From positions 1 to 34,462 of the forward strand of contig NZ_AZFA01000021.1 in NCBI RefSeq assembly GCF_001434295.1: a DNA stretch of 34,462 bases. Reading direction: 5' to 3'. Position 1 is the first letter of the stretch. Every line of letters starts with the position of its first letter. A program made the translations under genes and the position numbers. Origin of the DNA: Companilactobacillus versmoldensis DSM 14857 = KCTC 3814 (GTDB lineage Bacteria > Bacillota > Bacilli > Lactobacillales > Lactobacillaceae). Of the stretch, positions 14,544 to 25,620 are shown in pieces. The notes under the pieces are model-generated. The model had not been told where the DNA came from. It ran no database searches and saw only the letters and a list, made by a program, of their open reading frames with translations.

Positions 14544-17500
14544 CTAGCTAAGTACTAGAGGGTCATTGTGTACCCAGAATCCAACTGATGGTATTCCACG
14601 AATTCCGTAACCAGGCTCTGGTACCTCGTTACCGCCTTCGCCAGGTACTCCTGGTACAACTGCACCTGGAGTAGCGTTCATACCACCAAGTAATCCTATC
14701 AAGCCAATTGGTACAGCGATGAGTCCGCCAACCAAGAGAGCTAATCCTGGAATTATCAAGCCTAAGCTGAGTAATTGCAATCCCATATTGAATAGTGGAA
14801 TTGGTAAGCTCAACAAGAACAATGGTAATCCTAAGAGGCTGATCAAGAATGGTAATAACATCAAGCCAATTAGTGGAATTGCGATAGCTAGTTTCAATAG
14901 AACTGGTAAGATCAATCCATTTAATAACATCAATCCAAGAGCGATTAACGGACGAACCAACACGTTCAAGAATAGTAATGGTACTAATAATGGAAGTAAT
15001 ACATTACCTAATCCAATCAAAGCAACTAATGGCAATGTGATTAGATGTGCTAACAAGTTATTCAATAACATCAATGGTGTCAATGCTAAGAATGTCAATC
15101 CATTGGCTAAGAATGGCAATCCGAGTACTAATAGAGGTTTGATTAGGATCTTTAGAGGGAGGATTACTAAATCAAATAAGTCTTTGAGTACTCCAGGTAG
15201 TGCCAAGAGAATAGCTAATGTGTCGCCTAATAATCTCAATCCTTTGACCAAATTACTCAATACAACGATAGGTAAGATGATCAAGGCTGGAATGTTAGCG
15301 AGAGCTAACATGATGCCAAGGTTGATCAAGATAGGCAATACCGCTTTAACGATTGGTAACGTGATCAAGGTCTTAAGACCTAAGTTCAATAAGAACAATG
15401 GTAAGGTCAACAATCCGGAGACAATTGGCAAGGCCAATAATCCAAGGATATTCAATCCTGTATTAATAAGTGGTAACAATAATAAGGTTGCCAATACAGG
15501 AAGTGCTAATTTAGCCAAGTCCTTAAGAACATTGAATAATGCAATTGGTGTTCCTACCAAACCAAGTGTTAATGCCAATGGCAATAATACTGGTAATAAT
15601 GGCCAGAAGATTGGGTTAAGCATTGTTAACAATGTTAATAATCCAAGTGCTGGAATTGCGAGTGCCAATAATGAATCAATCGGCAATGCTGACAATGGTC
15701 CAAGGATATCTTTCAAAATGTCTGCCAACTTGAATGGTAATAACATTCTCAAGACATTTCTAAGCACGTTGATGATTGGTAGTAATGGCCATAATAATGG
15801 ATTTACTAATGCGAACAATTTACCAAGACCTAATAGACCTAACAATAATGGAAGAGCTAATAATCCGAGTAGATCGAGTGGCAATTTAATTAATCCATTC
15901 AATGCACCGAGTACTAATGGTATTAAGTTTCCTAAGATTGCTGCGATTGGTAATGCTAACAATCCGTTACCTAATAACATTAATGGTAATAACAATAAAT
16001 CAGTTAATAGCTTAATTGGTAAGTTACCAAGCAATGCCAACAATGGTAATAACAATGTCAATGGTAATGGCAATGCTAACAACATCATTGCAAGTGTTAC
16101 TAATGGTAATGTTACTAAGAAGTTGAGTAATCCTGCTAATAATGGAAGACCTAACATCAATAATGGTAGACCGACTAATCTTAACAAGTCTCTCAAGATC
16201 TTGAATGGCAATGTTATTAGATCCCATCCAAGTAGTAACCAGAAGGCTACTCTTCTTACGATGTTGAGCAATGGTAAGTTGAACCATAATGGCATTGTCA
16301 ATAAGGCAAGTCCTAATGGTAAGACATTTCTCAACAACTTCAATCCAGCTCTTAATAAGTTCAATGGTACAAGTACTAAGAATGTCAATGCTTGTGCAAG
16401 TAATGGCAATCCAAGTGCTAACAAGTTACCTAATAATACGTTCTTCAATAACTTGAGTAAGAATATTGGTAAGGTTGCCAACAAGTCGAACAATGGTAAA
16501 CCAAGTAATGCCAAAGCATCTTTAACTAAGTTTGCGATTGGGTATGTCAACAATCCTGCTAATGCACCCCATAGAAGAGGAGCAATTAGATTTCTTAAGG
16601 TATCTAGTAAGAGTGGAAGTCCAAGCAATTGTGTCAATAACAACAATGGTAGAGCTAACAATCTTACGCCTGGGATCAATGTGCCTAACAATGCTAATAA
16701 GTTGAGCAATGGTAAACCAAGTAATCCAAGGATATCGAGTGGCAAGCCGCCCAATAGACCTCTTAAGAATGGAACTACGATTGCTGCTAAGGTAGCTGGT
16801 ACCAAACTTGTCAATAAGTTCAACAAGATGAGTCCAGGTACTAATAACAATTTCAACAATAGTTTTGTATTGAATGTTCTTAATGCAGCAATGGCTGGTA
16901 CTAAGATCCAGTTAATTGGATTCAAGAATTGCAATGGTCCAAAGATTGGTAACAACAATAAGTTCATTAATCCTGCTACTAATAATGGAAGGATTGTATT
17001 CTTCAACAAGTCTTTCAAGAACTTGAATGGCATGCTCAAGAGATTCAATAATGATAATCCGTTGATCAATGCTGGTATCAAGAATAATCCATCTAAGGCT
17101 AAGTCTAAGAATGGAACTAATCCTGGTAATGCTAGAAGTCCTAACAAGATGAACTTGTTGATTGTCTTAATCAAGTCTTTAGCTAATCTGAAGAGATTTG
17201 CCAAGACGATGATTGGGTTGAGTAATAATCCGATCAAGACTGGTAAGAAGTTTGCAACTAAGGCTGATAATCCGTTTGCAATCAAGAATGGTACTACACC
17301 CTTGGCAATTGGGAATGTCAACAATGTCAACAAACCGAGGTTCAATAAGAACAATGGCAATGTTAGAAGACCACTTAATAATGGTAATAGTAACAAGCTC
17401 AATGCATCGTTTACTAGGTTGATCAATGGCAATGCCAACAATGAGGCTAACAATGCTAGTGGTAAGCCAAGCAATAATGCTTTAGCGATATCACCGATCG

Positions 17501-20500
17501 TTCTTAATAATGTCAATGGTTGTGCTAATAAGTTGGAAAGAATCAATGGTAACAAGATTGGTGCTAACAAGAGACCTAATCCTGGAACTAATAATGCTAA
17601 ACCAGCTAATAGTGTAAGCAATGGCAATAGTAATAAGTTCAAAAGATCAATTGGTAAGTTTCCAAGAAGATCTCTTAAGACATCTGTTAATGCTAATGGA
17701 AGTAGGAATAATCCTAATGGCCATAGCAATGGTGTCAACAAGTTCAATAATGGAACGAATGGTAACAATAAGTTGAACAATCCGAGTCCAAGTAACTTGA
17801 GGAGATCGATTGGTAACTTGATCAAGTGTCTGAGCAAACTACCTAATAGCAATGGTGCTAATAATCCTGCTAGAAGAGCTGCTGGCAATCCTAGTAATTT
17901 GTTTCCTAATAATACTAATGGTAATAGGAATAGATCTAATAAGATCTTAATTGGCAAGATTGGTAATGCGGCTAACAATGGTAATAACAATGTCAATAGA
18001 ATTGGCAATGATAATAACATGTTGAGTAATGTGATCAATGGAAGTCCAAGTAACAATGTTGCAAGTCCTGCTAATAATGGTAGAGCTAATAACAACAATG
18101 GGAATCCGAGAAGATTCAAGATATCTCTCAAGCCTCTTAACAATGTTAATAAGAGTACTGGTAAGATCAATGCCCTTCTCAATAGATTCAAGGCTGGAAG
18201 TCCAAGCCACAATGGCATCGTCAATAATGCGATTGCAAAGTTCAACAAGTTCAAACCAAGCTTGATAGCTCTTCTGACTAAGTTGAATATTGCGACAAGT
18301 GGAGCTGCTATTAATCCAGCTAATAATGGTAAGCCGAACAATAACAATGGACGTAAGACAAATGCTTTATTGAATAACTTCAATAAGAAGATTGGCAATG
18401 TTGCTAATAATCCAAGTAATGGTAACAATGCAATATCAATCAAATCTTTGACTAAGTTTGCAATTGGATATGTTAGGAGTCCTGCTAATGTTCCCCAAAG
18501 AAGTGGTGCTAATAAGTTTCTTAATGAATCAATCAATAGTGGTAAGCCAAGTAGTTGAGTTAGAACTAATAGTGGCAATCCTAATAATCTCAAGCCTGGT
18601 GTTAAGGTACCGATCAAGCCAAGGATATTTAGAAGTGGCAAGGCTAATAATCCAAGAACATCTAATGGCAAACTACCTAAGATTCCACTTAAGAATCCTA
18701 ATAACAAGCCGTTCAACAATGCTGGAAGCAAACTCAATAGTTTGTTGTTCAATAGTTTCAATGGTAACAAGATCAATGTTGCTAAGATCTGTACGCCGAG
18801 AGTAGCTAAGCCAGCTAACAATGCCATCCGTAACCACTTGAATGGGTTCAACAATGAGATCAAACCGAAGAATGGAATCAATGCGAAGAATGTCAATGCT
18901 TGTACCAATAATGGTAGAGCTAATTGCCAGAACAAGTCGTGGATCCACTTCAATGGCGTTCTCAAAAGATTGAACAAGGCGATCAAATTCAATAGTAATG
19001 GAAGTAGGAATAATGCATCCATCAATAAGTTATGGAATGGAAGTAATCCTGGTAAACCAAGTAGGAATAAGATACCTAAGTCAAGAATTACACCTAGACC
19101 TCTTAAGAACTGGTTCAATAATCCAAACAATTGAATTGGAATCGTTAATAATGGTGAAGCTAAGACTGTTAACAATAATGCATTGATAATTGGTAAGGCC
19201 AATTTAATAATTGGGAATGCTAATGCTGCAATCAATGTACCTAAGATCAAGTTAGGGATTGTCAACAATAGAATCATTGGTAATTTGATGAACAAGAGGT
19301 TCAACAAGTTTAATAACTTAGTAATTAGAAGTGATAATGCGATTGTTCTCAACAAGTTCAATAATGATGAAATGACAAAGGCATTAAACATATCTAAGAG
19401 CATCAGTGGTAATGCCAACAAGTATGGAACAAGAAGTGCGAGACTCAAGATCCATAATGGCAATGTGAGCAACTTATGTAACAATCCTGGAAGAAGATTC
19501 ATGATGAAGTTGAAGATATTAAGTCCGAGCAATAAGCCGAATGCTAATAATCTCAAGATATTAGGAATCATTTGTCCAAAGAGATTTGATAATAATGTTG
19601 CTGGGATTGCTACCAATAATGAAAGACCGAAGTTGATCAATCTTCTTAATAATCCCAATCCTAGTAATAATGGAATTGCTAATAACAATAATGGTATTAG
19701 TAACAATGGTAGAAGTGGAATCAATGGCAACAATGATAATAACAATGTCAAGATTGGCATCAACAATAAGCTGATGACGAATGGAATAAATGCTAATGCA
19801 ATTAATGTATTAGTTAATGTCATTAATCCTAAAACAATGCTTAGAACTAATGGTACCAATGGTAACAACAATGGTAGAAGCAATCCTAAGATTGGTGTTA
19901 ACAATGAGATACCGAACATATTAGCAACAAAGATTGGCCATAATATTCCGAGAACATTAAAGACAAATCCAAGTGCTGTGAGTAATCCTGAGAACCAGAA
20001 TGCAATTGGCATGTACGTCCAATCAAAGATCAATTGGATAATCCAACCAATGATTGGGATAAGTCCCATCCATTGAAGCATCATGAAAATAGGATTTGCA
20101 AAAATCAAGAATACAGCAAATGCTAATAAGTTATTTGTAAGTGGTACCCATAATGCTGAGAACATGAACAATCCGGCAAGTAATGAACCGATTGAGATAG
20201 CTCCTATTGCTAGTTGAGCCAACAAGATAGGAAGAATCATCAATGGATGTGCTAAGCCAGCGGCGATTAAGCCAACTCCGAGTAACAATCCAACGATTGG
20301 TAAGTTGAACAATATCATGGCTAAATCAATTGCCATAAATTCAACGAAGTGTAATACACCGAACATAACGGCCCATGTTGCGAAGACATCAACAGCTAAC
20401 CAAAGAACAAAGACGTTTGGTGTGTTGATACCAAGTGTTGCAAGAGCATTAATGAATACAATTGCAAATGCGATCACAAGAATCAATACAACTAATGCAA

Positions 20501-22973
20501 TTAGTGGAATTCCTAAAACAAGTGCAGGTATTACAAATGCAATGTTAAGGAAGATGAATTCTAGTAACCATTTAGCAGCTGTTAGAGCAACGTTAGCAAT
20601 TAATGCTGCTACGAAGTTAAAGCCGAATGGTAGTAGTAATGATCCAAATCTCAAAATGTCGATCAAGCCTAAGCTGAACAATGTTGTAATTATTGGAGCT
20701 GCTAATGAGAATAAGCTAATTCCGATAAACAACCAGTTGATTGGGTTAAGCCAGTTGGTAAACATACCAATAAATGAGTAAATCAATGCTGGTACAGTGA
20801 AGATTCTGAACATCCAGAAGAGAACTGGATTCTGGAATGCTGTGTAGAACAATTCAATAAACTCAATGAAATCGGCAATTGGGTTAATCATGTAATACGT
20901 GAAGATTGGTGAAATGAACCAGAATAGCATCAAAGCTCCGGCAATTCCGATTACGACTGTTAATAATGCAATTGGAATACCAAGAAGTAATAATGGCAAG
21001 TTGATCAAACTTAATAAGATCAATGAGCCAATAATAGCTACTGGTAATAGAACTAATAGTACAGGTGCAACTGTAAGTAACAACATCATGCCTGGAATTG
21101 TTGAGAATGCCAAGGTTACAAAGATGTGTACAAACAATGCGAAGTTATTATCTGTAATTAAGGCTGTGCCCCATAATCCGGCTAACATCCAAATCAAATC
21201 AACAGGGATTTGAACGATCCAACCGATGATTGGAATCAAACCAGCCATGTGTAACATGTACCATGCAGGGTTAGCTAATAAGAAGTAAAGAATGAATGAA
21301 TTGATACCAAATGTTAATGGTAACCAGACATCTGCTAACATGAACAATCCAGCGAAGAATAATACTACGGATGAAAGTCCAAGGATAGCGAATAGGTTTG
21401 CTGCGATCAAACCGGCAATTGGGTTCAACAAAGTACTCATGATCAAACCGATTTGCAAGTTGCCGACGATAGGTGCAATTGCAAGAATTGAAACTGCAGC
21501 ATCGATAGCGAGCATTAGTGGAATTAATGTTAATGCTAAGATAACAGCCCCTACTGAGAAGAATGGAACCATGATCCACATTGAGAAGATGTTTGGAACG
21601 TTAATACCAAGGTTAGCAAATGCATTTAAGAATACAAGAATTACACCAGGTATTAAGACAAGCCATACATAAGCGATCATTGGTAATGTAACAATGAATG
21701 TATTCAAGAAGTACAAGAGTACTAGTCCAACCATTAATTGTTTAGCAATTGTTAATGGAATTAAACCAAGCAATCCAGCTGGAGCACCAATAATAGTGAA
21801 GATTCCAATTAGATCTAATAGTCTCAAACCATCAATTGCAAGCAATGATGCAAGTCCTGTTAGCGGAATAGCAATAATAGCAAAGATTGCTAAAGCGTGG
21901 AACAAGAGATTAAGTGGATTCAACCAGTTGATCAACATTCCCATAAATGAACCAATTGTTAATGGGATTGTTTGCCAGCTAAAGATAATGTAGAACAATG
22001 GTTGCTCTGCGGCTGTAAATACCATGATTACAAATGTTACAAGGTCAGCAATTGGGTTAACCATTAATTGTAATAGAACTGGTGCTAAGAACCAGATGAT
22101 TGTTGCTGCTGAGAATAAGCCGAACAATAGAACTGGAATAGCAATCAATAAGTTGAATAACAAGATTGGTAAGTTGATTAGTGCAATTAGGATCAATGAT
22201 CCAATAATTGCGACTGGCAATACTAACAATAGAACTGGAAGAACAGATACTAACAACATAATTCCAGGGATTGTAGCAAATGCCAATGGAACAAATAGAT
22301 GTACAAAGATTGCAAAGAAGTTATCCGTGATAAGTGCTGTACCCCAAAGGCCAATCAACATCCAAGCAATATCAACAATGATTTGAACGATCCAACCAAT
22401 AATTGGAATCAAACCAATCATATGTGCTGAATATAGAAGTGGTCCGCCTAATACGAAGTAGAGCAAGAATGGAATAATGTTAAACGTTACAGGTAACCAA
22501 GTATCTGCCAACATGAACAATCCTAAGCCAAACAATAGAAGTGATGTTAAACCAAGAATTGCAAATGAGTTAACAGCTAAAAGACCTGCAAGTGGATTTG
22601 CCAAGGTTGCTAAGATCAAGCCTAATTGTAATGTGCCAACAATTGGTGCGAATGCTACTAATGTGATCAATAGATCAGCTGTAAGCATAAGTGGAATTGT
22701 CGTCAAAGCAATTAAGACAGCTCCGATTGAGAACAATGGAACCATGACCCAAATACCAAAGATATTTGGAACATTGATACCTAAGGTTGCCAATGCGGAA
22801 ACAAAGACGGCGATGAATCCAAGTACTAATACAATCCATACATAAGCGATCATTGGTAATGTAACGATAAATGTGTTCAATACATAGGCTCCAACAAGAG
22901 CAATCATCAACCACTTAGCAATAGTCAATAGAATGAATGCTGGGAATCCAGCGAACAAATTGATCGTTAGCAA
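14544..22973 (-). CDS. Giant hydrophobic repeat protein, C-terminal half (2809 aa, split from the upstream ORF)
   Basis: The ORF opens at a TTG in the middle of a module (LLTINLFAGFPAF, matched inside the upstream ORF), so it is not a natural gene start; only a weak GAG precedes it. Residues about 1-1000 hold the last part of the ~390-aa module array, with markers NWLNPLN, LPMIAYVW, IPIIGWIVQI and WGTALITDN. Residues about 1000-2750 are Leu/Pro/Asn-rich, with Arg/Lys/Asp every 15-25 residues, and include two ~642-aa modules marked LLTYPIANLVKD. The end is polar and Gly/Pro-rich (PGVPGEGGNEVPEPGYGIRG). Almost all of it is membrane-like. No enzyme motif or sortase signal is seen. It could be made by reinitiation, or be dead if the frameshift is real. 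Confidence 0.75.
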   Translation of the reverse strand: MLTINLFAGFPAFILLTIAKWLMIALVGAYVLNTFIVTLPMIAYVWIVLVLGFIAVFVSALATLGINVPNIFGIWVMVPLFSIGAVLIALTTIPLMLTADLLITLVAFAPIVGTLQLGLILATLANPLAGLLAVNSFAILGLTSLLLFGLGLFMLADTWLPVTFNIIPFLLYFVLGGPLLYSAHMIGLIPIIGWIVQIIVDIAWMLIGLWGTALITDNFFAIFVHLFVPLAFATIPGIMLLVSVLPVLLLVLPVAIIGSLILIALINLPILLFNLLIAIPVLLFGLFSAATIIWFLAPVLLQLMVNPIADLVTFVIMVFTAAEQPLFYIIFSWQTIPLTIGSFMGMLINWLNPLNLLFHALAIFAIIAIPLTGLASLLAIDGLRLLDLIGIFTIIGAPAGLLGLIPLTIAKQLMVGLVLLYFLNTFIVTLPMIAYVWLVLIPGVILVFLNAFANLGINVPNIFSMWIMVPFFSVGAVILALTLIPLMLAIDAAVSILAIAPIVGNLQIGLIMSTLLNPIAGLIAANLFAILGLSSVVLFFAGLFMLADVWLPLTFGINSFILYFLLANPAWYMLHMAGLIPIIGWIVQIPVDLIWMLAGLWGTALITDNNFALFVHIFVTLAFSTIPGMMLLLTVAPVLLVLLPVAIIGSLILLSLINLPLLLLGIPIALLTVVIGIAGALMLFWFISPIFTYYMINPIADFIEFIELFYTAFQNPVLFWMFRIFTVPALIYSFIGMFTNWLNPINWLFIGISLFSLAAPIITTLFSLGLIDILRFGSLLLPFGFNFVAALIANVALTAAKWLLEFIFLNIAFVIPALVLGIPLIALVVLILVIAFAIVFINALATLGINTPNVFVLWLAVDVFATWAVMFGVLHFVEFMAIDLAMILFNLPIVGLLLGVGLIAAGLAHPLMILPILLAQLAIGAISIGSLLAGLFMFSALWVPLTNNLLAFAVFLIFANPIFMMLQWMGLIPIIGWIIQLIFDWTYMPIAFWFSGLLTALGFVFNVLGILWPIFVANMFGISLLTPILGLLLPLLLPLVPLVLSIVLGLMTLTNTLIALAFIPFVISLLLMPILTLLLSLLPLIPLLPLLLIPLLLLAIPLLLGLGLLRRLINFGLSLLVAIPATLLSNLFGQMIPNILRLLAFGLLLGLNIFNFIMNLLPGLLHKLLTLPLWILSLALLVPYLLALPLMLLDMFNAFVISSLLNLLRTIALSLLITKLLNLLNLLFIKLPMILLLTIPNLILGTLIAALAFPIIKLALPIINALLLTVLASPLLTIPIQLFGLLNQFLRGLGVILDLGILFLLGLPGLLPFHNLLMDALFLLPLLLNLIALFNLLRTPLKWIHDLFWQLALPLLVQALTFFALIPFFGLISLLNPFKWLRMALLAGLATLGVQILATLILLPLKLLNNKLLSLLPALLNGLLLGFLSGILGSLPLDVLGLLALPLLNILGLIGTLTPGLRLLGLPLLVLTQLLGLPLLIDSLRNLLAPLLWGTLAGLLTYPIANLVKDLIDIALLPLLGLLATLPIFLLKLFNKAFVLRPLLLFGLPLLAGLIAAPLVAIFNLVRRAIKLGLNLLNFAIALLTMPLWLGLPALNLLRRALILPVLLLTLLRGLRDILNLLGFPLLLLALPLLAGLATLLLGLPLITLLNMLLSLPILLTLLLPLLAALPILPIKILLDLFLLPLVLLGNKLLGLPAALLAGLLAPLLLGSLLRHLIKLPIDLLKLLGLGLFNLLLPFVPLLNLLTPLLWPLGLFLLPLALTDVLRDLLGNLPIDLLNLLLLPLLTLLAGLALLVPGLGLLLAPILLPLILSNLLAQPLTLLRTIGDIAKALLLGLPLALLASLLALPLINLVNDALSLLLLPLLSGLLTLPLFLLNLGLLTLLTFPIAKGVVPFLIANGLSALVANFLPVLIGLLLNPIIVLANLFRLAKDLIKTINKFILLGLLALPGLVPFLDLALDGLFLIPALINGLSLLNLLSMPFKFLKDLLKNTILPLLVAGLMNLLLLPIFGPLQFLNPINWILVPAIAALRTFNTKLLLKLLLVPGLILLNLLTSLVPATLAAIVVPFLRGLLGGLPLDILGLLGLPLLNLLALLGTLIPGVRLLALPLLLLTQLLGLPLLLDTLRNLIAPLLWGALAGLLTYPIANLVKDALALLGLPLFDLLATLPIFLLKLLKNVLLGNLLALGLPLLAQALTFLVLVPLNLLRAGLKLLRNVLPLGLALLTMPLWFNLPLLNIVRRVAFWLLLGWDLITLPFKILRDLLRLVGLPLLMLGLPLLAGLLNFLVTLPLVTLAMMLLALPLPLTLLLPLLALLGNLPIKLLTDLLLLPLMLLGNGLLALPIAAILGNLIPLVLGALNGLIKLPLDLLGLLALPLLLGLLGLGKLFALVNPLLWPLLPIINVLRNVLRMLLPFKLADILKDILGPLSALPIDSLLALAIPALGLLTLLTMLNPIFWPLLPVLLPLALTLGLVGTPIALFNVLKDLAKLALPVLATLLLLPLINTGLNILGLLALPIVSGLLTLPLFLLNLGLKTLITLPIVKAVLPILINLGIMLALANIPALIILPIVVLSNLVKGLRLLGDTLAILLALPGVLKDLFDLVILPLKILIKPLLVLGLPFLANGLTFLALTPLMLLNNLLAHLITLPLVALIGLGNVLLPLLVPLLFLNVLVRPLIALGLMLLNGLILPVLLKLAIAIPLIGLMLLPFLISLLGLPLFLLSLPIPLFNMGLQLLSLGLIIPGLALLVGGLIAVPIGLIGLLGGMNATPGAVVPGVPGEGGNEVPEPGYGIRGIPSVGFWVHNDPLVLS
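15100..19060 (-). repeat. Module C: two tandem ~642-aa hydrophobic repeats (approximate ends)
   Basis: The marker LLTYPIANLVKD is encoded at plus positions near 16531 and 18457, 1926 bp (642 codons) apart. Sequence to both sides aligns at the same distance, for example LTQLLGLPLLLDTLRNLIAP against LTQLLGLPLLIDSLRNLLAP. The copies are clearly diverged, so this is an old duplication. Ends are approximate. Confidence 0.75.
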
Positions 22974-25620
22974 TGAAATCTCAATAAGTTGAGATTCAAT
23001 AATGTCAATAATGCAACTACGGGGATACCAAGTAATGCAAAGGCATTAATGGCGTGATACAAGAAGTTCAAAGGATTGAGCCAGTTGACAAACATCCCTG
23101 TAAATGTAAAGAACATTAATGGAAGAGTAATAATCTTAAATACATGGAAGAATATAGGATTCTCAATAGCCCAGTACAACAATAGCTGGAATGCAACGAA
23201 GTCAGCGATTGGGTTAACGGCAAGTTGTAGTAACAATGGAGCTAAGAACCAAATCAAAGTTCCGATTGAGAATACACCGTAGAGAATGACTGGAATTGCG
23301 AGCAATAAGTTGAATAGAAGAATTGGAAGATTGATCAATCCGAAGAAGATCAATGAACCGATAATTCCGACTGGCAAGACTACTAATAAGATTGGTAGAA
23401 CTGCGAGCAACAACATCATTACTGGAATTGTAGTAAATGCTAATGTTACAAAAATGTGAATAAATAATGCGAAGTTATTATCTGTGATTAAGGCTGTGCC
23501 CCATAGACCAAGTGCCATCCAAATGATGTCAACGATGATTTGAACGATCCAACCAATAATTGGGACTAATCCTGCAAATTGGAGAAGCATCCATAATGGG
23601 TTACCTAAAATGAAGTAAAGGATAAATGAGTTGATTCCGAATGTAAATGGTAACCAAACGTGGGCTAACATGAAGAGTCCAGCTAGGAATAATCCGATTG
23701 CGGAAATTCCTAAGATTGCAAAGTTATTAGCTGCAAGTAATGCGACTAGTGGATTTGCAAGGAATGCTGAAATCAAGCCTAATTGTAAGTTAGCAACGAT
23801 TGGGACCAAGGCAATTAAGACATCTGCTAAGTCAAGAGCCAGCATAACTGGAATAAATGTCAAAGCAATCAAAATTGCAAAGATTACAAAGAATGGAACC
23901 ATGACCCAAATTGTGAAGATGTTTGGTACGTTGATACCAAGTGTAGCTAATGCATCAACAAAGATGATTACGACACCGAGTAATAATACTAACCAAACAT
24001 AAGCAATCATTGGAAGAGTGACAACGAATGTATTGATGAAGAATAATACTCCAAGACCAATCATTAACCACTTTGCAATTGTTAAGAAGATGAATGCTGG
24101 GAATCCGGCAAACAAGTTGATTGTTAGCAATGAACCTAATCTCAAAAGATCAATGCTCAATAATGCTAATAAGACGAGTGCTGGGATACCAAGAATGGCT
24201 AATGCACTAATTGCCTTAAAGATATAGTTCAATGGATTCAACCAGTTCACGAACATGCCGATAAATGTCAACAATGTCATTGGAACAGTGATGTATTCAA
24301 ATGCCCACCAGAATAAGATAGGATCTTCGAACATCATGAAAATCAATAAGACGAATGCAACGAAGTCAGCAATTGGGTTGACTAATAGTTGTAATAGAAT
24401 TGGTGCAAAGAACCATAGCATAGTTGCGGTTGCAAGAATACCAAAGATTACTGTTGGAATAATTACTAGTAATGCTGCTAAGGCAACACCACCAAATAAC
24501 AAACCTAGAATTGCGATTGATTGAATCAATGCCAATGGCAAGATAATCAAGGCAACTGGAAGCAATGCAAGCAAGAACATAATTCCTGTGATTGCTGAGA
24601 ATGCTAATGGAATCAAGATATGTACAAATAATGCAAAGTTATTATCTGTAAGTAATGCTGTACCCCAAATACCAATCAACATCCATAATGGATCAGTAAT
24701 CAATTCGATGATCCAACCGATAACTGGTACTAATCCGGCAAAGTTAGCTGTCATGAACAATGGACTACCCATTACTAAGTAAAGCAAGAATGAGTTAATT
24801 CCAAATGTAAATGGTAACCAGATTTGACCTAGCATGAACAATCCTGCGAACAAGAGAACTAATGAAGTTAATCCAAGTGTTCCAAGAAGATTAATACCGA
24901 TCAATGTTGCTAATGGATTAGCAAGTGCAGCCATGATCAAACCAAATTGTAAGTTACCAACGATAATTGGCAATTGTAACAACGTCATAAGAACGTCTAA
25001 TGTCAATCCAATTACCATAGTTGATAATGCTAGTAAGATAGCTCCAGCTGTGAATAATGGAACCATGACCCAAATTTCGAAGATACCAATTGGGTTGATA
25101 CCAATGGTTAAGATAGCCGTTGCAAGAACGATTACGAAACCAATAACCAAAACGATCCATACATAAGCGATCATTGGTAATGTTACTAAGAATGTATTAA
25201 TAATAAATAATAAATTCAAATTAATTAAAGCAAGTTTTGCGATGCTTAAGGTGATAAATGCTAATAGACCAGCGGCAAAATTAATTGTTAATAGTGATGA
25301 CCATTTGATGAAGTCAAGAACTAAGAAGTCATTAAGTAATGTTAATGGTAAGCCGATCAAAGCACCGATAGAAATAATATGGAATAACCAGTTCAATGGA
25401 TTTAACCAGTTGACGAACATACCGATGAATGAAAGGAACATCAATGGTGTGTTAATGAATTGGAAGAACCAGAATAGAACAGGTTGCTCGAACATCATCC
25501 AAACTAAGAGGATGAATGTTACGAAATCAGCAACTGGGTTAACAGCAATCTGTAAGAAGATTGGTGCTAAGAACCAAACTAGAACTGCTGATGATAACAA
25601 ACCAAAGATTAGGAATGGGA
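19985..25620 (-). repeat. Module B: five tandem ~390-aa hydrophobic repeats (approximate ends)
   Basis: The motifs NP(I/V)ADF, (F/T)xNWLNPxN, LPMIAYVW, GWI(V/I)Q and WGTALxTDN recur in the same order with periods of 1176, 1173, 1157 and 1164 bp. The copy nearest the C-terminus (about 20,000-21,200) is the most diverged, keeping IPIIGWIIQ but losing YVW and TDNNF. These segments are almost free of charged residues, and Asn, Asp and Trp are their conserved polar positions. The reading frame breaks inside the array near 22,980. Confidence 0.85.

Noticed and set aside
14719-18558. Plus-strand ORF of 1279 codons rich in Asn, Gly, Lys, Pro and Ser
   Set aside because: It is antisense to the giant gene. 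Its odd composition is the mirror of Leu/Pro/Ile codons, it has no ribosome site, and similar antisense frames run along the whole hydrophobic locus.
22967-22973. Programmed ribosomal frameshift joining the two giant ORFs
   Set aside because: No slippery heptamer or downstream structure is seen, and comparison with sister modules shows four missing bases, which a single frameshift event does not explain.
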